Positions 1 through 6,928 of a stretch of DNA of 40,651 bases are shown here, piece by piece. Under the pieces are notes generated by a model, which saw only the letters and a list, made by a program, of their open reading frames with translations, did not search any database and was not told the DNA's origin. Location of the stretch: positions 1 through 40,651 of the forward strand of contig NZ_PGSG01000074.1 in NCBI RefSeq assembly GCF_002843305.1, given 5' to 3'. Source of the stretch: Streptomyces barkulensis. GTDB taxonomy: Bacteria; Actinomycetota; Actinomycetes; Streptomycetales; Streptomycetaceae. The position numbers and the translations under genes were made by a program. The first letter of the stretch is position 1; the number at the start of each line of letters is the position of its first letter.

Positions 1-13
1 TGAGGTTTTCTCA
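1..13 (+). repeat. Left terminal inverted repeat of the IS5-type element
   Basis: TGAGGTTTTCTCA, a perfect inverted match to 971-983. The match could extend further left outside the window. Confidence 0.85.
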
Positions 14-129
14 GCGAAATGATCTCCGCGAAGTGGGCTGATCGGTGCAGGTCCGGGTGGATCGGGCCGGGCGGCCCCGGCTCTGGACAGACGTAAAGCC
101 CCTGGTAGGACAGGTCTCACCACAAGATC

Positions 130-963
130 ATGTCCGTAACCACCAGAGGCTTCACGTTGGTCACCTATGTTGCCACGCTCGACGTCCCACGCCATGTCGT
201 GGAGTACCTGTCCCGCCTGCTGGCCGCACACCGACGACGCATCGGCACGCCGCGCGGCTCGCGGGCGCTGGGCCCGTTCCGCCAGGCCGTACTGGTTCTG
301 CGCTGGTTCCGCGAGCGCGGCTGCGTGCACTGCCTGGCCCGTGACGCCGGAATCTCCCAGGCCACCGGCTACCGCTACCTGCACGAAGGCATCGACGTCC
401 TCTCCGCCCAGGCCCCGGACCTGCACGAGGTCCTCTCCCGCTGCCGAGGTGAAGGCATGACACACGTGATCCTCGACGGCACACTGATCGAGTCCGACCG
501 CCTCGCCGGCCTCCGGGACAACGGTAACGACCTGTGGTTCAGCCAGAAGCACAAGGCGTTCGGCGGCAACATCCAGTTCCTGTCCGCTCCGGACGGCACC
601 CCCCTGTGGGTCTCCGACGTCGAGCCCGGCAGCGTCCCCGACATCACCGCCGCCCGCCTGCACGCCTTGCCCGCCCTTTACAAGGCCGCCGAGGGCCTTC
701 CGACCCTGGCGGACAAGGGCTACATCGGCGCGGGCATCGGCATCCGCATCCCGGTCCGCCGCCCAAAGGGCCAGTCCGAGCAGGCACTTCACGCCGATAC
801 CCGCATGCTCAACATGCTGCTGCGGCATGTCCGGGCCCTGGGCGAGCGCACTGCCGCCGAACTCAAGCAGCGATGGCGGGCCCTGCAGCACGTCACGCTC
901 AGCCCCAACCGGATCGGCGACATCGCCAGAGCAGCTCTCGTTCTCAACGGGATCTGGAAGTGA
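130..963 (+). CDS. IS5-family DDE transposase
   Basis: This 277-aa protein is a full-length IS5-group (DDE_Tnp_4-like) transposase that catalyses cut-and-paste movement of the surrounding element. A helix-turn-helix-like N-terminal part (about residues 45-90, including the stretch RDAGISQATGYRYL) precedes the catalytic core. The likely DDE residues are Asp116 (in ILDGT), Asp195 (in LADKGY) and Glu239 (in ALGER). No frameshift or missing catalytic residue is seen. The ATG at 130 follows about 115 bases of non-coding left end. The stop at 961-963 lies 6 bases before the start codon of the next ORF, so that recombinase gene is probably transcribed and translated from this element. Confidence 0.88.
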   Translation: MSVTTRGFTLVTYVATLDVPRHVVEYLSRLLAAHRRRIGTPRGSRALGPFRQAVLVLRWFRERGCVHCLARDAGISQATGYRYLHEGIDVLSAQAPDLHEVLSRCRGEGMTHVILDGTLIESDRLAGLRDNGNDLWFSQKHKAFGGNIQFLSAPDGTPLWVSDVEPGSVPDITAARLHALPALYKAAEGLPTLADKGYIGAGIGIRIPVRRPKGQSEQALHADTRMLNMLLRHVRALGERTAAELKQRWRALQHVTLSPNRIGDIARAALVLNGIWK

Positions 964-969
964 TCACCG

Positions 970-1548
970 ATGAGAAAACCTCAATGGGCACGCGCACAGG
1001 GCATTGCGCCCCGCACGGCGTACCGCTGGTTCCGTGAGGGCACGTTGCCGGTCCCCGCGGAACGCGTGGGGCCTCGCACGATCCTGGTGAACATCGAGGC
1101 GAACACCTCACCCGCCGTGACCGGTGGCGCGGGCTTGTACGCCCGCGTCTCCTCCCATGATCAGAAGCCGGACCTGGAGCGGCAGACCGCCCGGTTGTCG
1201 GCGTGGGCGGCGAAGGCCGGTCACAAGGTCGTCCGTATCGAGTCCGAGATCGGGTCGGGCATGAACGGCGCTCGCTCGAAGGCGAAGCGGCTGCTGGCGG
1301 ACCCCGCCGTGACCACGGTCGTGGTCGAGCACAGAGACCGCCTCGGGCGGATGAACGTGGAACTGGTCGAAGCCGCGCTGTCCGCCTCCGGGCGCCGCCT
1401 GGTGGTGCTGGACGAGGGCGAAGCCGAGGACGACCTCGTGCGCGACATGGCGGAGGTGCTGACGTGGTTCTGCGCCCGCCGGTACGGGCGTCGCTCGGCG
1501 AAGAACCGGGCGAAGAAGGCCCTGGAGGCGGCTGCCGCCGGTGAGTGA
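970..1548 (+). CDS. tnpA: IS607-family serine recombinase TnpA with an IS-supplied start
   Basis: This 192-aa protein has the IS607 TnpA layout: a MerR-like helix-turn-helix at the N-terminus (about residues 5-30, with TAYRWFREGTLPVPA) and a serine resolvase catalytic domain from residue 55. The nucleophile is probably Ser61 in LYARVSS. It would cut and rejoin DNA to move the element. The first five residues (MRKPQ) come from the terminal repeat of the upstream IS5-type element; family members usually begin with a short segment ending WARAQG or similar, so the original first codons were probably replaced. GGAAG at the end of the transposase gene could serve as ribosome binding site. Its stop overlaps the tnpB start by 8 bases, implying coupled translation. 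Confidence 0.8.
   Translation: MRKPQWARAQGIAPRTAYRWFREGTLPVPAERVGPRTILVNIEANTSPAVTGGAGLYARVSSHDQKPDLERQTARLSAWAAKAGHKVVRIESEIGSGMNGARSKAKRLLADPAVTTVVVEHRDRLGRMNVELVEAALSASGRRLVVLDEGEAEDDLVRDMAEVLTWFCARRYGRRSAKNRAKKALEAAAAGE
971..983 (+). repeat. Right terminal inverted repeat, overlapping the IS607 recombinase start
   Basis: TGAGAAAACCTCA is the exact reverse complement of bases 1-13. It overlaps codons 1-5 of the serine recombinase reading frame that starts at 970, so the repeat now encodes the N-terminus of the neighbouring gene. Confidence 0.85.
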
Positions 1549-3181
1549 GCCCAAGAGGCTGCGACCGATCGGGGCGCCGTTCGTCGCGCCGGGGCCGTCC
1601 GGGGTGGCGGTACGTGACCGCCTCAAGCACCTCACCGACGTGGACGACAAGGTGTTGCGACTCGTCGGCGAACACCTGGGGCGCCTGGCTTCCCTCGACC
1701 TCAAGACCCGGTGCGCCGACGGCCTGGAGCACGATACGGACACGTGGGCGGCCCGCAAGCAGGGGCTGACGGCCTCCTCGTCGTCGCGGTGGGCCGGGGC
1801 GATCACGAAGGCCACCCACGATCAGTGGGCGCTCTCCCGGCGCTGCCAACTCGCCCACACCCAAGGTCTTGAGGCCGGCGTGCGCACGCTGACGCACCGC
1901 CTGTCGCAGCCGATCGGGGAGAAGGGCACCGGGCGTGCTCCGGGCGGATACCGGTCCAGGGGCGAGTGGTTCCACAAGTCCCGCCGTCTGGCGACGCTGG
2001 AACACCGCCTCGATGTGGTCCGTGCGGAGCGTGAGGCCGGTGTCGTGCACGTCGTGCGCGGCGGCCAGAAGCTCCTCAACAACCGTCACAACCTCCAAGC
2101 CGCCCAGCTCACCGAGACCGCGTGGCGCGAGCGGTGGGAGGCCGAGCGCTGGTTCCTCCGCGCCGACGGCGAGTCCGGCAAGCGGTACGGGAACGAGACC
2201 ATCCGCGTCACCCCCGAGGGCGAGGTCTCCATCAAGCTGCCCGCACCGCTGGCCCACCTGGCGAACGCCCGGCACGGCCGGTACGCCCTCGCCTCGAAGG
2301 TCGTCTTCGCCCACCGAGGGACGGAGTGGCGCGACCGGATCGAGGGCAACCGGGCTGTGGCCTACCGCATCCACCGGGACGTGGAACGCGGACGCTGGTA
2401 CCTGACGGCCTCCTGGCAAAGGCCCGTCGTCAAGACGGTTCCGCTGGACACCGCCCGCGCTCAGGGCATGATCGGCGTGGACACCAACGCCGACCACTTC
2501 GCCGCCTACCACCTCGACCGGCACGGCAACCCGATCGGCAACCCGCGCCGGTTCTTCTACGACCTCACCGGCCCGGCCGGCCACCGAGACGCCCAGATCC
2601 GGCACGCCATCAGCCGGCTGCTGCACTGGACAGGCCGGTGCGGGGTGAAGGCCATCGGCCTGGAAAACCTGGACTTCACCGCCGAGAAGACCCGTGAGAA
2701 GCACGGGCGCCGCAAGCGGTTCCGGCAGCTCGTCTGCGGCATCCCCACCGGCAGGCTCAAGGCCCGGCTCGTCTCCATGGCCGCCGAGCACGGCCTGTCG
2801 ATCGTGGCCGTCGATCCGGCATACACGTCGATGTGGGGAGCACAGCACTGGGCCAAGCCCCTCACCTCGAAGAACAGGAAGATGTCCCGACACGATGCCG
2901 CCGGTATCGCGATCGGGCGACGCGCCCTCGGGCACCCGGTCCGGCGACGGACGGCACCGCCCCACGACGACCGGAGTGATCGTCGTGGGCATCGGACCGC
3001 CCAGGCCGACCGTGGTGGCCGGGAGCGTGAGGGAACCCGCCCACCCGTCACGGAGCGCGCACACGATGCACGTCGCCGGATCGGGGAACAGCGAACGCGG
3101 GAACCCAGCGCATCCAACACCGTTCGGGATGCGCGCAGTTCCGGGAGCTGGCATCAGATGTCACTCCCGGACACTGTTTAG
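1541..3181 (+). CDS. tnpB: TnpB-like RNA-guided nuclease of the IS607 element
   Basis: This 546-aa protein is a TnpB, the transposon-encoded RNA-guided DNA nuclease ancestral to Cas12. The split RuvC core appears intact: Asp314 in IGVDTNADH, Glu375 in IGLENLDF and Asp452 in SRHDAAG. The segment between RuvC II and III (DPAYTSMWG) aligns with the usual zinc-ribbon position, but no CxxC pair occurs anywhere in the protein, so the zinc site is absent. The N-terminal 300 residues are long. The C-terminus after residue 460 is Arg-rich and low in complexity, as expected where the coding region overlaps a guide RNA. The GTG start at 1541 overlaps the tnpA stop. The protein ends 7 bases from the convergent alpha-glucosidase stop. 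Confidence 0.83.
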   Translation: MSEPKRLRPIGAPFVAPGPSGVAVRDRLKHLTDVDDKVLRLVGEHLGRLASLDLKTRCADGLEHDTDTWAARKQGLTASSSSRWAGAITKATHDQWALSRRCQLAHTQGLEAGVRTLTHRLSQPIGEKGTGRAPGGYRSRGEWFHKSRRLATLEHRLDVVRAEREAGVVHVVRGGQKLLNNRHNLQAAQLTETAWRERWEAERWFLRADGESGKRYGNETIRVTPEGEVSIKLPAPLAHLANARHGRYALASKVVFAHRGTEWRDRIEGNRAVAYRIHRDVERGRWYLTASWQRPVVKTVPLDTARAQGMIGVDTNADHFAAYHLDRHGNPIGNPRRFFYDLTGPAGHRDAQIRHAISRLLHWTGRCGVKAIGLENLDFTAEKTREKHGRRKRFRQLVCGIPTGRLKARLVSMAAEHGLSIVAVDPAYTSMWGAQHWAKPLTSKNRKMSRHDAAGIAIGRRALGHPVRRRTAPPHDDRSDRRGHRTAQADRGGREREGTRPPVTERAHDARRRIGEQRTREPSASNTVRDARSSGSWHQMSLPDTV

Positions 3182-3187
3182 GAACGG
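2930..3187 (+). ncRNA. Candidate omega RNA overlapping the 3' end of tnpB
   Basis: TnpB proteins normally use a guide RNA made from the 3' end of tnpB and the element's right end. This stretch holds a perfect 10-bp stem (CCCACGACGA at 2961-2970, TCGTCGTGGG at 2980-2989, 9-base loop) in a region where the protein is only a basic low-complexity tail. The limits are my estimate; only the hairpin is directly seen. The guide segment would be the bases just past the element's right end, near 3182. Confidence 0.4.
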
Positions 3188-4849
3188 TCACAGGGCCAGC
3201 CACACCGCCGTGTCGCCCGGCAGACGGCCCCCTTCCAACTCCTCGCCGGCCAGGAGCACCTCGCTGTGGGCCGGCAGCGTCACCGGATCGCCGGAGAGGT
3301 TCGCCACGCACCGGAACCCGGGGGTGCGGACGAACGACAGCACCGGGTCGTCCGGGGCGCTGTCCCAGGTGAGCGTGCCGTCCCCGAGGGCTGGGTGGTT
3401 GCGGCGCAGGGCCAGCGCCGACCGGTACAGGTTCAGCATCGACGACGGATCGCGGTCCTGGGCCTCGGCCGTCAGCGGCTTCCAGGCGACGGGCTGCGGG
3501 AGCCAGGGCGGCCTCCCGGCGCCGTCGGGGCTGAAGCCGAACGGCGGGCCGTCCCCGCTCCACGGCAGTGGGACACGGCAGCCGTCACGCCCCCGGTCGG
3601 TGTGCCCGGAGCGCTGCCAGGTGGGGTCCTGGAGCAGCTCCTCGGGAAGGTCCTCGACCTCCCACAGGCCCAGTTCCTCTCCCTGGTACAGGTACGCGCC
3701 GCCGGGCAGGGCGAGGGTGAGCAGGGCGGCCGCCCTGGCCCGGCGGGTGCCGAGTGGCAGGTCCGCGGGCCCCCGCAGGTCCGAAAGTGAGCGCACCGGT
3801 CCGTCCGGCTGCGGCCTGGCGTAGCGGGACACGTGCCGGGCGACGTCGTGGTTGGACAGCACCCAGGTGGCCGGTGCGCCGACCGCGCCGAGCGCGGTGA
3901 GGGACTCGTCGACGACGCGGCGCAGGTGGTCGGCGCGCCAGGGCGCCATCAGGTAGTCGAAGTTGAACGCGGTGTGCAGTTCGCCGGGGCGGACGTAGCG
4001 GGCCAGCCGCTCGGGGAAGCCCGCCCAGGCCTCCGCGACGAACGCGCGGGGATCGTCGTACGCGTCGGCGACGTTCCGCCAGCCCTGGAAGATCTCGTGC
4101 ACCTCCTCGCGGTCCCAGTGCGGATGGTCCAGGCCGCCCGCCCCTTCGAGGAGTTTGCCGTCGAGGGAGCCGATGTCGGGCAGACCGGGCGCCTTCACCA
4201 GGCCGTGTGCCACGTCGATGCGCACTCCGTCGACGCCGCGGTCGAACCAGAAGCGCAGGACCGACTCGAACTCGGCCCGCACCGCGGTGTCGTCCCAGTT
4301 CAGGTCCGGCTGCTCGGGGGCGAACAGGTGCAGGTACCACGGGCCCGGGGAGCCGTCGGGCTCGGTGATCCGCGTCCAGGCGGGGCCGCCGAAGACGCTT
4401 CTCCAGTTGTTGGGCGGCAGTTCGCCTCCGGGGCCGCGTCCCGGCCGGAAGATGTAACGCTTCCTGGTGGGGGAACCGGGCCCGCCGGACAGTGCCTCGC
4501 GGAACCACGCGTGCGCGGACGAGGTGTGGTTCGGCACGATGTCGATGAGGAGGCGCAGGCCGTGCTCGTGTGCCTCCTCCACCAGCGCCCGCGCGTCCTC
4601 CAGCGTGCCGAAGACCGGGTCGATGTCCCGGTAGTCCGCGACGTCGTAGCCGCCGTCGGCCATGGGGGACGGGTACCAGGGGGTCAGCCACAGCGCGTCG
4701 ACGCCGAGTCCGGCGAGGTACGGGAGGCGCTGCCGTACTCCTTCGATGTCGCCGATGCCGTCGCCGTCGCCGTCGGCGAAGCTGCGGATGTACACCTCGT
4801 AGATGACGGCGTCGCGCCACCAGTCGGCGGTGGTCCGGGCGAATGCCAC
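3188..4849 (-). CDS. GH13 alpha-glucosidase
   Basis: This 553-aa enzyme belongs to glycoside hydrolase family 13 and probably hydrolyses alpha-1,4 or alpha-1,6 bonds in maltose-type oligosaccharides in the cytoplasm; no signal peptide is seen. The (beta/alpha)8 motifs are complete: DIVPNHTS near residue 105, nucleophile Asp212 in VDGVRIDVAHG, acid/base Glu273 in FVAEAW, and Asp335 in LSNHD. I chose the GTG at 4849 because GAGGAGAG lies just upstream and the following residues (VAFARTTADWWRDAVIYEVYIR begins the barrel) match the family start; the open frame extends to 5143 without family sequence. It faces the IS607 element convergently. Exact substrate is unknown; trehalose synthase or oligo-1,6-glucosidase activity is possible. 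Confidence 0.88.
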   Translation of the reverse strand: MAFARTTADWWRDAVIYEVYIRSFADGDGDGIGDIEGVRQRLPYLAGLGVDALWLTPWYPSPMADGGYDVADYRDIDPVFGTLEDARALVEEAHEHGLRLLIDIVPNHTSSAHAWFREALSGGPGSPTRKRYIFRPGRGPGGELPPNNWRSVFGGPAWTRITEPDGSPGPWYLHLFAPEQPDLNWDDTAVRAEFESVLRFWFDRGVDGVRIDVAHGLVKAPGLPDIGSLDGKLLEGAGGLDHPHWDREEVHEIFQGWRNVADAYDDPRAFVAEAWAGFPERLARYVRPGELHTAFNFDYLMAPWRADHLRRVVDESLTALGAVGAPATWVLSNHDVARHVSRYARPQPDGPVRSLSDLRGPADLPLGTRRARAAALLTLALPGGAYLYQGEELGLWEVEDLPEELLQDPTWQRSGHTDRGRDGCRVPLPWSGDGPPFGFSPDGAGRPPWLPQPVAWKPLTAEAQDRDPSSMLNLYRSALALRRNHPALGDGTLTWDSAPDDPVLSFVRTPGFRCVANLSGDPVTLPAHSEVLLAGEELEGGRLPGDTAVWLAL

Positions 4850-5447
4850 GTCTCTCCTCAGGGCGTGATCGGGATGTCGGACGAGGGGTTGGTCGCCTGA
4901 CGGCGCCCGCGCCGGGTCCCGCGCCGGGGGGCGGTACCCGAGATCACCGCGCGGGTGGTGCCGGGTCCGCAAGCGGCCCGTCAGTGGAAGTTGTTCCACA
5001 ACTGTCTGCCCGTCCCGCCGCCGAAGATGTCCGCGGAGGAAACCGGTGGGGTGGGGAGGGGCTGGGACCGGCCGAGGCCCTCCCCCCGGCTCCAGACCGC
5101 GTGGGAGCCCCGCGGTGGCTTGGAGCGGGGAAGGTTCCGCCACCGGAGTGACGCCGACGGCGACGGCTGCGACACCCGGTGGGAAGCCCTGCTCGCCGAA
5201 GCGACCATGCCCCGAGTGAGGCGGCGGATGTGCGCTTCGGCAGGCGCCGAGAATCCGGGTGCGGGGGTGGGTGATGCGCTTGGAAGCCGGTTCTCACTCG
5301 ATCGGCGGGATTGGTCGTCCCGGACGCGCGCTTCCGTGCGCAGAGGGCGGCACGCGTGTGCTCCTCGCGCGGTCGTCCGCGCTCTGACCGGGGCAGCCCT
5401 CGCGGAGGCAGGTTGGTCACCGCGGGGGCTGCACTGGGCAGCCGCCG
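4850..5447. other. Divergent intergenic region, alpha-glucosidase / lectin gene
   Basis: About 600 bases separate the two divergent genes. The only clear element is the palindrome at 4989-5003, listed separately. The open frames here are GC-rich shadows without family motifs. No confident promoter was identified. Confidence 0.5.
4989..5003. promoter_or_regulatory. Perfect palindrome upstream of alpha-glucosidase, possible operator
   Basis: AGTTGT-TCC-ACAACT is a perfect 6+6 inverted repeat with a 3-base centre, 140 bases upstream of the alpha-glucosidase start. It is AT-richer than its surroundings. The size and position fit a repressor site for a sugar-responsive regulator, but no regulator gene lies beside it, so the assignment is inference. 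Confidence 0.35.
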
Positions 5448-6053
5448 ATGTCGATCATGGAAGGGACGGAGAAGATCTTGCTGTTCCGAGGGCGTTTTCG
5501 GACTCTGCTGACCGTTGCGGTGGCCGCCATGGCCACCGTGGGGCTGTCGGTATCGCCGGCCCACGCCGCACTCCCGGTGGGCCAGGATGTGATCATCAGC
5601 AACTACGCCAGCAACTGGTATCTGTCCACCGACCACCAGACCGTGGGCGAGGGCCAGCGCGTCCAGATCTGGGACCGTGACCCGATGGCCAACAACGGCG
5701 CCGGCAGCATCTGGCGCCTCACCCCCCGCACGGACGGAAGCTACAGCATCTCCCCGAGCGAGCCGTACGGCCGCACCCCGCGGTTCTGCCTGTCCAACGA
5801 GAAGGACCCGAACCGCAGTGGTGAGGGGGCCGTGTGGGTCAGGCGCTGTGCCGACGCGGACTCGCGGCAGTCCTGGTGGATCGGCGAGACCAGTAGCCGC
5901 TCCTACATTCACACCATCATCCCCGCGAACGACCCCGGTTACGCGCTGGGTCCCCACCGCGGCATGGCCGCGGCCGACGTCCATGTCAACGTCACCCGCC
6001 GGCAGGGCGGCACCTCCGCGACCGTCCAGATGTGGAAGATCAACCCTGCCTGA
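5448..6053 (+). CDS. Secreted ricin-type beta-trefoil lectin-like protein
   Basis: The product, up to 201 aa, starts with a signal peptide: basic residues, a hydrophobic core (LLTVAVAAMATVGLSV) and a likely signal peptidase I site after SPAHA. The mature part of about 165 residues contains the repeats of a ricin-like carbohydrate-binding fold (QDVIISNYASNWYLST, VQIWDRD, SIWRLTP, QSWWIGE, VQMWKINP), each ending in a Trp-containing strand. It probably binds carbohydrate outside the cell; no catalytic domain is present. Three starts are possible: ATG 5448, ATG 5457 and TTG 5478; the last is best spaced from GGACGGAG and gives the most compact signal peptide. A strong hairpin follows the stop. 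Confidence 0.7.
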   Translation: MSIMEGTEKILLFRGRFRTLLTVAVAAMATVGLSVSPAHAALPVGQDVIISNYASNWYLSTDHQTVGEGQRVQIWDRDPMANNGAGSIWRLTPRTDGSYSISPSEPYGRTPRFCLSNEKDPNRSGEGAVWVRRCADADSRQSWWIGETSSRSYIHTIIPANDPGYALGPHRGMAAADVHVNVTRRQGGTSATVQMWKINPA

Positions 6054-6081
6054 GGCCCAGCCGCTCAAGGCCTCTGCCACG

Positions 6082-6125
6082 GCGTGGTTCCGTGTCTCCG
6101 CGCCCGCGGAGACACGGAACCACGC
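6082..6125 (+). terminator. Perfect 20-bp hairpin terminator after the lectin gene
   Basis: The arm at 6082-6101 is exactly complementary to 6106-6125 around a 4-base loop, 29 bases after the lectin stop. There is no U-tract, which is normal for high-GC actinomycete terminators. Confidence 0.8.
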
Positions 6126-6412
6126 GGGAGGGCGACTGGCACCGGCGGTTGGGCCCTGACCCCTGATCCTGGCCACGCCCCCCGGGGCCACCGCCGAGTT
6201 CGCGAGGACGGCGAGCGGGCCGACCACAAGCGGATCGCGCATGTGATGCGGAGCATCGAGTGGAGGGCCGACGGGCCGATGACGTGCAGGTTCGCGTCGA
6301 AGCGGCCAAGGCCGGCGGCAAGGGCGGTCCAGGACCGGGGCCCAGGGCGTTTCGCCCGTCACCCGCATGTGCCTCCTCCGGCTCACTTCCAGGTGGGAGC
6401 AGAACCACGCCC

Positions 6413-6550
6413 GTCACCACCACCACGCATCTGAACTTCCGCGGCTCGGCCCGCGAGGCGCTGGACTTCTACCGGTCCGTCTTCGGCAGGCACACCGTCG
6501 CTGTGACCTACGAGGACGCCGGCGACGTCCAGGACGACAGCGAGGCCGGC
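6413..6550 (+). pseudogene. Remnant of a PhnB-like VOC-family protein
   Basis: Translation gives TTTTHLNFRGSAREALDFYR followed by SVFG and VTYEDAGDVQD, the N-terminal 45 residues of a PhnB/glyoxalase-like VOC protein. Similarity stops abruptly near 6550; the remaining two thirds is missing. A separate open stretch (6570-6677, starting GTG after GGAGAGGGG and ending GLRGLLNA) follows in another frame and looks like the tail of an unrelated protein. The rest of 6126-6928 holds nothing I recognise. Intact VOC genes elsewhere (34289-34774) are not the source of this copy. Confidence 0.6.
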
Positions 6551-6928
6551 GCGGGTCGGGCGGAGAGGGGTGTACGGGGCGGCCCTCCCCGCTTCGGCGA
6601 GAGCCTTCGGCGGCATCGCGGCGCCCGCCCAGAATGTGCTGGCCGTCACCGGTCTTCGGGGGCTCCTCAACGCCTGACCGGTCGCTTAGCATGAACGGAT
6701 TATGAAGGGAGCGTTTTCGGTCGGCATCGGTGGATCCGGCATTGATGTCGGAGCCGGCGGCGCAGCCGACCACGGCGTGCACGGCGGAAGCAGTGCCCCC
6801 GAGAAGGTCGGGGCCAGGCTTCGTCTCGGCGAACTGCTCACCGAGGGCTGCCGCGGCACAGTCGCCATCCGGGCGCACGTCTCGTGCAGACCGGCACCCC
6901 GTATTCCAGACCTCAGAGGGCCTCTCGT

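Larger units (their letters stand above)
1..983 (+). mobile_element. IS5-type insertion sequence with intact transposase
   Basis: The element is bounded by a perfect 13-bp inverted repeat: TGAGGTTTTCTCA at 1-13 and its reverse complement at 971-983. A single DDE transposase gene (130-963) fills the inside. The window starts exactly on the left repeat, so the left flank and any target-site duplication cannot be seen. The right end lies inside the 5' end of an IS607-type recombinase gene, so this element landed in an older mobile element. The intact ORF and matched ends suggest a recent, possibly active copy. Confidence 0.85.
984..3187 (+). mobile_element. IS607-type element (serine recombinase tnpA plus tnpB)
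   Basis: Two overlapping plus-strand genes, a small serine recombinase and a TnpB nuclease, form the standard IS607 gene pair. The left end was overwritten by the IS5-type element, so the true left boundary is lost. The right end lies between the tnpB stop (3181) and the alpha-glucosidase stop (3188), so the element abuts the 3' end of that gene without damaging it. IS607 elements leave no target duplication, so the exact right boundary cannot be fixed by eye. Confidence 0.75.

Noticed and set aside
944..3154. 736-aa minus-strand open frame opposite the IS607 genes
   Set aside because: Antisense shadow of tnpA and tnpB, which have intact catalytic motifs.
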